Source: an uncultured Collinsella sp. (lineage in GTDB: Bacteria; Actinomycetota; Coriobacteriia; Coriobacteriales; Coriobacteriaceae). From it: a stretch of DNA of 64,000 nucleotides. The notes under the pieces are model-generated. The model was not told where the DNA came from and did not search any database. It saw only the letters and a list, made by a program, of their open reading frames with translations. Made by a program: the position numbers and the translations under genes. The stretch covers positions 124,001 through 188,000 of the forward strand of contig CAUGJE010000003.1 in NCBI GenBank assembly GCA_959599915.1, given 5' to 3'. Positions 1 to 9,377 of the stretch are shown here, piece after piece; the first letter of the stretch is position 1, and every line of letters starts with the position of its first letter.

Positions 1-492
1 TACTATGGTTTCGGTTTAGGTAAGACGATTATTGCGGATTATTACTTGCCCAAGGGAAGCAATGGCAACTTTGTTACCGCCTTTGATGGCAACCCGAGGC
101 GTAGCAGCGGGGGTCTCATGGGATGCGTCGCCCCTGCGATTACCATTGCTGGTAATAACTTTCTGCGCGCTGCTGGAAGTGGCAAGCAGGCAAAAGACGT
201 CTCTTTCTCGTCAATTTCTTCCATTAAGAACAGACTGACCTGTGGGCAACCTGTTGAGATGTGGAATACCGAGTGGGGAAGTTGGCCAGGACGCCGTTAT
301 GCTGCGCGTTGGTATAACGGGCATTCCTATGGCCTGTGGGGCGGTAATCATGCCGTAATCCTTAAAGGCTATGATGACGAGCAGGGAATTGTCTATCTTT
401 CGGATTCGATTAACGGCAATGTTACGCGAAATGCCCAGGTGTTCTTCGGCACGTGGCAACAGATGGATAGCCAGGCTGTGGTAATTGAATAG
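1..492 (+). CDS. C39-like cysteine peptidase domain protein, 5' end outside window
   Basis: The reading frame is already open at base 1 and ends with TAG at 490-492, so only the C-terminal ~163 residues are present. The tail matches the second half of a Peptidase_C39_2 (YvpB-like) fold: a glycine-rich stretch, then GGNHAVILKGYDD, where the His would be the catalytic one, and later YLSDSINGNV, where Asp/Asn would complete the site. The catalytic Cys would lie upstream of the window. In Coriobacteriia such domains often sit at the end of secreted proteins carrying cell-wall-binding repeats, and the next plus-strand genes are of that kind, so this is probably another exported surface protein. 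That placement is inference. A TTG at 46 could serve as an internal start but nothing supports it. Confidence 0.7.
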   Translation, partial: YYGFGLGKTIIADYYLPKGSNGNFVTAFDGNPRRSSGGLMGCVAPAITIAGNNFLRAAGSGKQAKDVSFSSISSIKNRLTCGQPVEMWNTEWGSWPGRRYAARWYNGHSYGLWGGNHAVILKGYDDEQGIVYLSDSINGNVTRNAQVFFGTWQQMDSQAVVIE

Positions 493-502
493 CCATGATG
501 CT

Positions 503-535
503 AAAAGGGGAGAGCTCGACGAGCTCTCCCCTTTT
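503..535. terminator. Bidirectional rho-independent terminator
   Basis: A perfect 15-bp inverted repeat (503-517 with 521-535) has a 3-nt loop and A/T runs at both outer ends. It lies between the convergent C39-like gene and the EamA gene, so it can stop transcription from both sides. Confidence 0.85.
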
Positions 536-553
536 ACTACATTGTTAATCAAG

Positions 554-1495
554 CTACGCCGTCTTATTACGTCCAAAAAGTTCGTCCCAGTTACTGGCTG
601 CCAAAACTGTTCCGCATACGATTACAACGCAGCAGATTACGGATGCCATGTCGGGAATTGTTCCAAGCAAGATCAGGCCAAAGACCACCGACCATGCCGA
701 ATAGGAGATATTCAGAGCCATCGCACGCGCTGCTCCGATTGCCGCAATGCCCTTGTAATAGAACAGATAGGATGCAGTTCCTGCGAGTCCGGCGAGTGCA
801 ATAATCAATGTGGGCATGCTCGGGATAGCACCCAGCGTGAAATGCCACGCTCCGAAGAGGGGAAGTACAAGCACTCCATAAACAAGCGCACTTGTAGTTT
901 CACGGATTTGCAAAGCCGTTTCGTCATCAACGGCATCATCTTTCATTCCCCATGCGCACAGCACCGCTTCGGATCCCCATCCAATAACGGCAAGCACCGC
1001 GCCGAGTAAGCCGAGGGGGGCATTTGCAATCTCGCTCGATCCGGCCGATAGATAGCCCATCGTCATTACGCCGCAAAGAGCAACGAGAAGGGAAAGTATC
1101 TGACCTTTGCCCATTTTCTCCTTCAGCAGCATGAACGAAAGGAATGCTCCGACCGCGGGATAGAAGGCGGAGATGATTGCCGTGTAGGCAGCTCCGATGT
1201 TATTAATCGCTAATACGTAGCCGGTCATTCCGATAGGTCCACCGAGCAGAGCGCCGGCGATGACAACCTTGCCCGAACGAGTTTTAAGTGCAGCGATCGT
1301 GTCTTTTAGTCTGCCTCGGACTCCCATGTAGCCAAAGAGCCAGATTGCACAGAAGGCATCATGGAGAAAGGATCCCGCAATGGAGGCGCATGCAAGTGCT
1401 TCCGCCGATCCAATATAGGGCGCAAGCGCCAAGCCGATTCCAAGAATCACTGTATCAAGGCCCCAAAGAAGACCGCTAAAAAAGCCGAATTGCAT
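554..1495 (-). CDS. EamA/DMT-family transporter, LicB-like choline permease candidate
   Basis: A 313-residue, very hydrophobic protein with about ten membrane segments in two EamA repeats (drug/metabolite transporter superfamily). LicB of the phosphorylcholine pathway belongs to this superfamily. The gene starts 2 nt after the stop codon of the LicC/LicA-like fusion, and its ribosome site (AAAGGTG) lies inside the end of that gene, so the two are one operon. The context points to choline or a related amino alcohol as substrate; the sequence alone cannot fix the substrate. It ends at a shared bidirectional terminator. Confidence 0.8.
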   Translation of the reverse strand: MQFGFFSGLLWGLDTVILGIGLALAPYIGSAEALACASIAGSFLHDAFCAIWLFGYMGVRGRLKDTIAALKTRSGKVVIAGALLGGPIGMTGYVLAINNIGAAYTAIISAFYPAVGAFLSFMLLKEKMGKGQILSLLVALCGVMTMGYLSAGSSEIANAPLGLLGAVLAVIGWGSEAVLCAWGMKDDAVDDETALQIRETTSALVYGVLVLPLFGAWHFTLGAIPSMPTLIIALAGLAGTASYLFYYKGIAAIGAARAMALNISYSAWSVVFGLILLGTIPDMASVICCVVIVCGTVLAASNWDELFGRNKTA

Positions 1496-1497
1496 CG

Positions 1498-3270
1498 TTA
1501 TTCACCTTTCCGATAGATCTTCAGTGCCTTTTTAAGGTATTTGGCACCGTAATTGAAGTAGATATAGAGCCACTCGCCCACGAAGTCACCTTCGGCTTCT
1601 TTCAGAAGAGACCAGAGGTACCAGCACCATCCTGCAAGGGCAATGTGCGCATAGTTATGCGCAACTTCGTTGTTTGTTGCCTTGCGCCCAAAATATGCAT
1701 TAAGCGCGCGGTCGACTTCATCTTCGGAAAGCTCGCAGCAGACACTGCACGTTCCAAAATCGTTTGCGTAATCGCTCATGCCAGCATATTCCCAGTCAAT
1801 GAGATAGTACTTGTCGTTCTCATCGATAAGGAAATTGAGGTAAAAGAAGTCATTGTGGCAAAGGCATTTTGGTGCATTATCGGCCTGTACAAAGCGCTCC
1901 AATTCATCGATTTCGGCGGACATTTCCCTGTAGCCTGGAATGTCGATGGGACCTTTTTCCAGAAGAAGTGATTCGTAGCGCTTCGCTTCGAGGTAGAAGT
2001 CAAATTCGGTTTCAACATTTGCACCACTCTCGTGAAGCGAACGACACATCTGCATCATTCGATTCATTTGGGCAGCATCATGCGGATCAGGCTGCTTTGC
2101 GTTGGGTACAAACTTCGAAATTTTCCAACCACGCTTTGGGTCCTCATGAATGAACGTGTCGTCAAGGCCGAGTTCCTTGGCCTTTTTAAGTGCGGCTACT
2201 TCTCCATTTCTGTTAATAAGCAGTTCGGTCCCGACTCCCGGATGGCGGTAAACGTACTCTCCGTCATTGGTTCTAAAGTGGCACGATAGATTCGTAAGAC
2301 CTTGTTTAAGGGGATAAACGTCGTGAATCTCTGATTTGGAGCAGCCGAGCACTTGCTCGATGTTATCGAAAATGTCGGAGTCAACGTTTTCGATAAAATG
2401 TGGATCAAAGGCACGCAGCTCATCAAGAGAATCGAATTCGTTGATCTCGCCCTCAGGATACTTCTTGATAACCATATCGAGCTCCTTGATGTGCTCGATA
2501 TATAGATCTTCCCAAAGCTTGTCCGTTGTCTCGGGCTTGTTATATTCCGTTTCAAGAATCTGCTTAAACGCAAGCGAGAAGGCTTTATCAAAGTAAACAT
2601 GTCCAAGCATATACCATGCATCGGAACCACCGATCGTAACATTGGTGATTCTATCCATTGCTCCCGTTTGAATGCACCATTCTTTGGTGGCGCCTTCAGC
2701 ATATTGAGCAGAATAAAATGCTTTCCAAACGTATGCTTCAAACGGATTGTTTAGAAGGTAATCATCGCTTGAGCAAATGTAGGTGTTGCCAAGTCGCTCT
2801 TTTACGCACATAAGCGATGCGTGGTTATTTTTGGATGCGTATTCGTTGTTGACGACAATCGAAACGCCGAACTTGCTTTCAAGATAGAAGAAATACTCTT
2901 TTTTATAACCGACAACGACGGTGATATTGCTGATACCCGCGTCTTGCAGCTGCCTAATCTGACGCTCAATGAGAATCTCACCACGTACTTTTAAAAGGCC
3001 TTTGGGCTTTTCATACGAAATGGGAGCAAAGCGGCTTGAAAGCCCCGCGGCCAATATCACTGCGTTTTCAACCTTATAGGGATGAAGTGCTTCGTAACCG
3101 TTGTCGGTTAGGCTGTCCGATTCGAGAAGGCCCTCATTCGTAAGCTCTTTATTTGCTGCGTTTACTGATCCAAGTGAAAGGCCAGTGCGCTCGGCAACTT
3201 CTCGCTGGCTGGCATATGGGTTCTTTAGGTAATCGTACAGAACTGTAAAGTTACGCTTGGTCAGTTCCAC
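1498..3270 (-). CDS. Fusion protein: winged helix + phosphocholine cytidylyltransferase-like + choline kinase-like (LicC-LicA)
   Basis: The chosen start is GTG at 3270, because GGAGG sits 6 nt upstream; the upstream in-frame ATG (3336) lies at the promoter. The product is 590 residues. Residues ~1-60 form a MarR/IclR-like winged helix-turn-helix (SQREVAERTGLSLGSVNAA). Residues ~70-300 form a nucleotidyltransferase domain with AAGLSSRF (about 74-81) and KPKGLL, as in LicC. Residues ~310-590 form a choline/ethanolamine kinase fold with CHNDFFYLN (about 471-479, Brenner-type H-N-D) and LIDWEYAG (D near 492). Known chemistry of the families: choline + ATP to phosphocholine, then CTP to CDP-choline, which feeds LicD. 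A LicB-like permease is cotranscribed downstream and a LicD homologue lies at 12.7 kb. The HTH domain may make the enzyme its own regulator; see the operator at 3318-3338. Confidence 0.85.
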   Translation of the reverse strand: MELTKRNFTVLYDYLKNPYASQREVAERTGLSLGSVNAANKELTNEGLLESDSLTDNGYEALHPYKVENAVILAAGLSSRFAPISYEKPKGLLKVRGEILIERQIRQLQDAGISNITVVVGYKKEYFFYLESKFGVSIVVNNEYASKNNHASLMCVKERLGNTYICSSDDYLLNNPFEAYVWKAFYSAQYAEGATKEWCIQTGAMDRITNVTIGGSDAWYMLGHVYFDKAFSLAFKQILETEYNKPETTDKLWEDLYIEHIKELDMVIKKYPEGEINEFDSLDELRAFDPHFIENVDSDIFDNIEQVLGCSKSEIHDVYPLKQGLTNLSCHFRTNDGEYVYRHPGVGTELLINRNGEVAALKKAKELGLDDTFIHEDPKRGWKISKFVPNAKQPDPHDAAQMNRMMQMCRSLHESGANVETEFDFYLEAKRYESLLLEKGPIDIPGYREMSAEIDELERFVQADNAPKCLCHNDFFYLNFLIDENDKYYLIDWEYAGMSDYANDFGTCSVCCELSEDEVDRALNAYFGRKATNNEVAHNYAHIALAGWCWYLWSLLKEAEGDFVGEWLYIYFNYGAKYLKKALKIYRKGE

Positions 3271-3307
3271 TGCAGGCCTCCAATTAAGATGTTCATTGCT
3301 TAGGAAA

Positions 3308-3336
3308 AGAATAGAATGATTGAACGATATGTTCAA
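3308..3336 (-). promoter_or_regulatory. Sigma70-type promoter of the lic-like operon
   Basis: On the minus strand, TTGAAC (3336-3331) and TATTCT (3313-3308) are separated by exactly 17 nt, about 40 nt upstream of the GTG start of the LicC/LicA-like fusion. This is a good match to a vegetative promoter and it overlaps the palindrome at 3318-3338. Confidence 0.65.
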
Positions 3337-3338
3337 TC
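3318..3338. promoter_or_regulatory. Palindromic operator candidate
   Basis: A perfect 8-bp inverted repeat, GATTGAAC and GTTCAATC, is separated by GATAT (21 bp in all). It covers the -35 box and most of the spacer of the lic-like promoter, where a bound dimer would block RNA polymerase. The winged-helix domain of the downstream fusion protein is the obvious candidate ligand. This is inference from position and symmetry. Confidence 0.6.
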
Positions 3339-3435
3339 AATTGTATTTAGCTACATAGACTGAACAGAAAGTAGCGAAAATCAATCTCGAAAGGTGGATT
3401 AAAATAACTAAATAGGATATCTGGGAGGGTTGATT

Positions 3436-5607
3436 ATGTATCGATTCGAAAAGAAGGCTGCGCTTGTCTGTGCCGCTATATCAATAATCGCTGCTTGCTG
3501 CTTGCCCTTGAGTGCGAATGTCGCGCTTGCACAGGATTCCGTTGAGGCTCAGAGTATTGAGTCAAAAGCGGTTTTTTCTTCTGTGGTTTCCGATGATTTG
3601 CAACCTGATATTTCTTCCGTCATAAAAGATGGCTGGCAACGGGATGAGTCGTCTGGAGTTTGGTATTACGGAAAAAACGGTAAACACCAAACTGGCTGGC
3701 TGCAAAGCGGGGGCTATTGGTATTGGCTTGATCCAGCCAATGATGGTGCAATGCAGACAGGATATTTCAATGTGACCGATGCTGGCGGATCGACTGCTTC
3801 GTTTTATGCGAATGACGGCAATGCCGCAACGCCTTTTGGCGCGCTATATCAGAACTGCTGGCTACGTAACTCAGATGGAAATTGGTTTTATGCCAATGCT
3901 GGAGGCGATTTAGCTGCTGATTGGTTTTATCAAGACGGCACATGGTATTACCTGGATCCTGTCACCCATATAATGCAGGTTGGTTTTGTCGACCTCGGGA
4001 GCGGGAAATACTATTTAGATGCCACTGGTGCTATGAAAACCGGCTGGATTCTCGTTGACGGGAATTGATACTGGGCTTATTCATCGGGTGCCCTTGCTTC
4101 GTCATGGCAAACGATAGGTGGGGCTCGCTATTATTTTGACCCACAGACGTTCATCATGTTTAAGGGTCGTCAAAAGATTGATGGAAGAACCTACATTTTT
4201 GGTGACTATGGCCTCGCAAATGGATGGTACAAAGACGGAGCAGATTGGTATTACTGCTCTAACGGTATTGCGGCCACTGGCTGGAAACTCGTTAACGGCG
4301 CTTGGTATTATCTCGACCCAGCCTCCGATGGTAAGATGTCCGTTGGGTATTTAGACCTTGGCAATGCAGCTTATTATTTAAAGCCTAACGGGGCTATGGC
4401 TGTTGGTTGGGCTCAGGTCGAGGACGGCTGGTATTTCGCCTCCCGATCTGGTGCACTAATTTCTGGCTGGTATAAAGAGGGCACGAGCTGGTATTACCTG
4501 GACCCTGTTAGCCATCTCATGAAAACGGGCTTATTTGAGGTGGGCGGCAACGATTGTTTTGCAAACCAGAGCGGTAGGCTTGTGGTTTCAAGCTGGGTTA
4601 CCGTTAATGACGGCGATCAAAGATACGCCGATGATAATGGATATCTTTGCAAGAATGTGATTCGCGAAAACGGCACTATCCTAAAAATCGCTGGAGCTGA
4701 TGGTTGGCAGGTTGCTTCCGGCTGGGTTGATGTCGCAAATCTAAGGTTTTACGCTGAGCCCGGAACGGGTGCCATTCATCGTGGATGGCTGCAGATTGAC
4801 GGCGATTGGTATTGGCTTGATGCCGAATCTGGCGTGATGAAGACCGGATGGGTTTTTACTGGCGGTGCATGGTATTACCTAAACGCTGACGGAAAAATGG
4901 CAACTGGTTGGAAATGCCTGAATGGAACATGGTATTACCTTGAGTCCAATGGAAGTATGCATGTTGGCTGGCTTAAAGATTCGGGTAAGTGGTATTGGTT
5001 AGACGGCAGCGGCGCTATGGCAACGGGCGCAAGGACCATCGATGGCGTTCGTCGAATTTTCTGGAGCGATGGCCAGTGCGACAAAGTTGGCTGGCAAAAT
5101 CCATCCCAGTATCCTCAGGTCAGTTCTTGGACTGTTCGGCTGCCTAGCTATTGCACCGGATACTTTACCTATGTGACCCCTTCTCGCATTTCTGTCGAAG
5201 CAACGCGGGAAGATTGCGTGAACGCCTTTATCCAGCGCGCCTATGAGTATATTGGTACGCAATATATTGAGCCTTGGTCTACCGCTCCCGGTGGAGCTGT
5301 TGATTGCTCTGGTTTTGTCTTGCAGTGCCTTTATGCTACTGGCATGGATATGGGTGTTTACAACCCTTATAACCATCGCTGGGATCCAAGCCAAACCTAC
5401 AATTCCATGAATTGGTATCGAAGCAATATCTTTATGCCCGTGAGCACGAACTCAATTCAGCGTGGCGATGTGATTTATTATCGCGGGCATATCGCAATTG
5501 CACTTGGCGGCGGCTTGATGATTGATTCCTGGCCTCATCAAGGTGTCGGAATTCATCCTATTAGCGCAAGGGGAAATGTAATCGGCGCAGCTCGTCCGTT
5601 TATTTAA
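3436..5607 (+). pseudogene. Choline-binding-type repeat protein with NlpC/P60 domain, interrupted by TGA
   Basis: The ATG at 3436 follows GGGAGGG by 6 nt. A signal peptide (YRFEKKAALVCAAIS..., ending near ALAQ) is followed by many cell-wall-binding repeats (CW_binding_1 type, pattern GW-x-WYYLD-x-G-x-M-x-TGW). The frame is closed by TGA at 4066-4068 and continues in the same frame to 5607. The TGA falls exactly where the repeat needs Trp (GN-stop-YW), so one TGG-to-TGA change explains it. Read through, it would be 723 residues, with a C-terminal NlpC/P60 peptidase: catalytic Cys in VDCSGF near 624 and His in RGHIAIALG near 685. As written, only a secreted ~210-residue repeat fragment would be made. 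A sequencing error or true inactivation are both possible. It is divergent from the lic-like operon. Confidence 0.8.
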
Positions 5608-5649
5608 TAGATTCCCTGCAAGACAGTCTGTACCGGTTGGGGGCCTGAA

Positions 5650-7719
5650 ATGAATGCTCGGATTGATCATCGAATTTGCTGGCGAGTAATTGGCTTGATG
5701 CTATTTTCCGCCTTACTCTCAGTTACAGCCCCCGCATTTTCTTGCACTGCTTATGCCGTGGAAGAGGGGGCGGATAACGGTGCCGTAGAGCGCGACTCGA
5801 CAGGAGGGCCGGGAGCATTGGTCGGTGGCGGTTGCTCTCAAGACTCCAGCGATTGTGCCGGCAAAACAACGGAAGATTCGAGCCTACAGGTTGTCGAAAG
5901 CCATGGCCCGTCGACTACAGAACAACTATCTGGATGGCAATGGAACGGTTTGTCCTGGTATTACTATCTAGATGGCTGTCGTTTGACCGGAATGCAGAAT
6001 ATTGACGACTCCCTGTACTACTTGGACCCCGCTCGTGACGGCGCAATGAGCTGCGGCTGGATTTTTGCTGAAAATAAGTGGTATTACGCGGGTCCGTCAG
6101 GCGCTTTGGCAAGTGGCTGGCAGTTTATTGGAGACCAATGGTACTGGTTTGACTCCCTTAACAGCTGTTCTATGGCTTCTGGTCGACGTGTTATTGATGG
6201 GCACCCTTATCTTCTTGGAACCTATGGGCTGATTAATGGATGGTGCCTTGATAACGGTTTATGGTATTGGGGTAGCAATGGTGAAGTCTTAACCGGCTGG
6301 CTTCAAACTGGCAATAACTGGTATTGGCTTGATCCCGCCAATGATGGTGTTATGTCTAGAGGAATCGTTTCTGTCGGTTCGTCTCGTTACTATTTATCGG
6401 ATTCCGGCGCAATGGCTGTTGGTTGGGCGTTTGATGGGACGGACTGGTATTACGCTGACGGTTCCGGCGCACTTGCATCGGGCTGGCGTTTGGTGAATGG
6501 CGTTTGGTATTGGCTCGATGTCGCAAATGACAACAGAATGGCTACCGGCTTTTTTGTCATCGGATCCAATCAATATCATTTTTCTTTAACGGGAGCGCTG
6601 TCACTCGGCTGGTTTATGAGCGATGGAGACTGGTATTACGCTGAGCCTTCTCATGCGTCGGGCATTGTAAAGACGGGATGGCTGAAGGATAATAGCCAAT
6701 ACTATTATCTCGATCCTGCCGCCGACGGTAAAATGCTGCTAGGTCATTTTTCTGTAAATGGGAAAAGCTATTATGCAAAAGCTTCAGGCGCTGTTGCTTG
6801 TCGTGAATGGGTAGATGTCCAGGACTCGATCCAGGATGAGCCGTCTAAGGCTTTTGCTGGTTCTGATTGCTCATTGTGTGGAGCGTTGCGTAGTGGAAAG
6901 CTATTTACAACAAACGGTGGTGGCGAATTAGCCGAAGCTCACGGGTTTGTGACGCTTGGAGGGTGCAAGTTCTATGCTGATCCAACCGATGGCTCCCCCT
7001 GCGCTGGATGGAAGAACGTTAACGGAAAATGGTACTTCTTTGATGAGACCGCTGGCTATGCACGATCTGGCTGGTTGTACAAGGATGGCTCCTGGTTCTA
7101 TTTGGACCCATCTACCTACGTTATGAAAACCGGCTGGGTTGCCGTTAACGGATCTTGGTATTACTTGAATTCGTCTGGTTATATGCAAACAGGGTGGCTT
7201 AACCTGGGGGGTACCTGGTATTGGCTTGACGCTAGTGGCGCCATGGCTACTGGCTGGCGCGTTGTGGACGGATCCTGGAATTACTTCATGGCCAACGGCG
7301 CGTGGATGTCAGACTATATGGATGCTAAGGCTCAAAGTTATTCAAGCAATACAAATTGGCTGATACTTGTCGATACGTCACGTTGCGTTACGAGTATTTA
7401 CACTGGATCTTGGAATAACTGGTCCTTAAACCGTCGATATGTATGTTCGACGGGAAAAGCTAGCACGCCTACGGTGATAGGGGAGTATCAAGTCTACGGT
7501 AAGGGATACTCCTTTGGGCATGGATATACTTGCTATTACTACACGCAGTTCTATGGTGATTACCTATTCCATTCCTCACCCTACTATGTTAACAGCAATC
7601 GCGTGATGGATCCCACAATGGGGGTCCCATCCTCTGCCGGATGCGTGCGTCTTGAGATTCAGAATGCAAAATGGATTTACGACAATATTCCTTATGGAAC
7701 AAAGGTTGTTACGTATTGA
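5650..7719 (+). CDS. Choline-binding-type repeat protein with C-terminal L,D-transpeptidase (YkuD) domain
   Basis: 689 residues; the ATG follows GGGGG with ~7 nt spacing. An N-terminal hydrophobic segment (VIGLMLFSALLSVTAPAFS) acts as signal peptide and is followed by a polar linker. Residues ~95-560 are wall-binding repeats of the WYYLD/GAMATGW type. The last ~120 residues fit a YkuD L,D-transpeptidase: His near 641 (FHSSPYY) and the catalytic Cys near 665 in SSAGCVRL. These enzymes make 3-3 peptidoglycan cross-links or attach proteins to the wall. The repeats would hold the enzyme on phosphocholine-decorated glycans, which fits the adjacent lic-like operon. It follows the NlpC/P60 gene by 42 nt and is intact, unlike its two neighbours. 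Confidence 0.85.
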   Translation: MNARIDHRICWRVIGLMLFSALLSVTAPAFSCTAYAVEEGADNGAVERDSTGGPGALVGGGCSQDSSDCAGKTTEDSSLQVVESHGPSTTEQLSGWQWNGLSWYYYLDGCRLTGMQNIDDSLYYLDPARDGAMSCGWIFAENKWYYAGPSGALASGWQFIGDQWYWFDSLNSCSMASGRRVIDGHPYLLGTYGLINGWCLDNGLWYWGSNGEVLTGWLQTGNNWYWLDPANDGVMSRGIVSVGSSRYYLSDSGAMAVGWAFDGTDWYYADGSGALASGWRLVNGVWYWLDVANDNRMATGFFVIGSNQYHFSLTGALSLGWFMSDGDWYYAEPSHASGIVKTGWLKDNSQYYYLDPAADGKMLLGHFSVNGKSYYAKASGAVACREWVDVQDSIQDEPSKAFAGSDCSLCGALRSGKLFTTNGGGELAEAHGFVTLGGCKFYADPTDGSPCAGWKNVNGKWYFFDETAGYARSGWLYKDGSWFYLDPSTYVMKTGWVAVNGSWYYLNSSGYMQTGWLNLGGTWYWLDASGAMATGWRVVDGSWNYFMANGAWMSDYMDAKAQSYSSNTNWLILVDTSRCVTSIYTGSWNNWSLNRRYVCSTGKASTPTVIGEYQVYGKGYSFGHGYTCYYYTQFYGDYLFHSSPYYVNSNRVMDPTMGVPSSAGCVRLEIQNAKWIYDNIPYGTKVVTY

Positions 7720-7881
7720 TTATTTGGTTGATGTAACTACTTTCGCCTAATTGGCTTAACCGTTCGAGATCAGGTAAAATCTTATTATGAGAACGTGGCC
7801 CTAGCGCCCGTTTAATGAAGGGAATTCGTCCTAGAATCTGATATATGCACGACAACGCTTTAATGCGACAGAAAGAGTGAA

Positions 7882-9270
7882 ATGTCGGGAAATCGCTATT
7901 TCAGTTTTATCAGTGCGGTTTGCATACCATTAATTAATATCGTTCCCCTTTTAAGCCCCACGGTTGCCTTCTCATTAAGCGAAGATTGTGTTGTTGAGGG
8001 TGCGATGTCTCTTTAGCTCAATCGGGGCAATAGGCATTTGTGTCATCGTATGGCGATCGCTTGGCTTTAGATTCAGCTGATTTCAAAGTGTTTATCGATT
8101 CGTCAACATATGAATACACCGGTGATACGATTTCTCCAGAGGTTTCGGTTTTTGTCGTTAACGGGTCTGCGCTGACAAGCGGAATCGATTTTGAAGTTAT
8201 TTATTTGAATAATATTGCGCCTAGCCGTGCCGCTATAAGTGTAAATGGACTAGGGGATTATGCTGGCATTTTCGCGCGGCTTTCGTTTCAAATTGTTCGT
8301 TCCCCTGACAATAGCATCGCTCTTCCTGGTTCTTGGGCCTATCAAAATGGCAAATTGTGGTTGAGATATGAGGCCGATGGTTGGCCGTCAAACTGTTTTT
8401 TGACTATCGGGGGAGCGGAATATTATTTTGATTCCGAAGGCTACGCAGCTGCTGGCTGTAGATATCTGAGTGATGGATGGCACTTATTCTCTGAGTTCTG
8501 TGCACATTTGAAGGGCTGGGCTTCCACCGGCGGTTACTGGTCCTACCTTGACGAAACATCAGGTTCAATAAAGACCGGCTGGGTTTTAATTAATGGTAGT
8601 TGGTATTACCTGGACGGTTCTGGTGCTATGAAGACCGGATGGCTGCTCCTTGGCAATACTTGGTATTGGCTTGAGCCTTCTGGATTAATGGCTACAGGCT
8701 TTAAGCTTGTTAACGGCGTGTCGCACCATTTCTCTCAATCTGGATCCATGAACACTGGTTGGTTTGTTAACAATGGGACATGGTATTGCGCCAATGCCTC
8801 TGGAGCGATTCGTACAGGGTGTTTTTACTTCGATTCTAACTGGTATTTGCTTGATTCCAATAATAATAATAATGGCGCCATGCTCGAAGGATTTCAGTCT
8901 GTAAATGGTAATTGCTACTATTTGGATTCGGATAGTGGCGGCGCATTAGAGTGCAACGCCTGGGTCTTCTCACAAGATGCATACGCATATTATGCGTGCA
9001 GCAGTGGCGCAATTGTATTAACGGGTGTCATGGACAGCGTGGGCTCAATTAGGCTCAACGACGCCGAAGGAAAGCCCCATAGCAGGCTGGACTCATACGC
9101 ATACCAATGCGGGGGCTCGCTGGGGACACGTTGCTATTTACGTCGGTAACGGTATGGTTATGGATAACATCGGCTACATTGTGACGACATCGCTGGCCTG
9201 GTGGCTGAACTACTACCACACTACTGCTATGCCTCAGCGGGACTGGGTTTTAAATTCGCTCTTGGTATGA
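7882..9270 (+). pseudogene. Decayed surface protein with Ig-like domain, wall-binding repeats and remnant of a C-terminal hydrolase domain
   Basis: ATG 7882 begins a convincing signal peptide (FISAVCIPLINIVPLLSP) that ends at TAG 8014-8016. A second frame then carries an Ig-like surface module (STYEYTGDTISPEVSVFV, then NNIAPSRAAISVNGLGDYAG) and wall-binding repeats, and stops at 9149. A third frame to 9270 holds the end of an NlpC/CHAP-like domain (WGHVAIYVGNGMVMDN). The part that would carry the catalytic Cys is missing, so besides two frame changes there is an internal deletion near 9060-9110. A short AAT trinucleotide run codes the Asn stretch near 8861-8875. Product and function are probably lost. 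Confidence 0.75.
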
Positions 9271-9377
9271 GATAGTCTCTGATCAGCGTGCGAAAATCGA
9301 ACTCGAGGTAGTGTCGCGAAAGATGGTTTTATGGACTAATTGGCCCCTGTGTCCAGAATCCGGAATCTATCGATATC

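Noticed and set aside
3271..3336. Longer N-terminus (22 residues) for the LicC/LicA-like fusion
   Set aside because: The GTG at 3270 has GGAGG at ideal spacing, while the upstream ATG overlaps the promoter's -35 region.
3600..7300. Periodic repeats that could suggest a repeat array or CRISPR
   Set aside because: The period is that of ~20-residue wall-binding protein repeats in frame; there are no identical direct repeats with unique spacers and no cas genes.
8861..8875. AAT trinucleotide run as a phase-variable tract
   Set aside because: Changes of three bases would keep the frame, and the gene is already broken.
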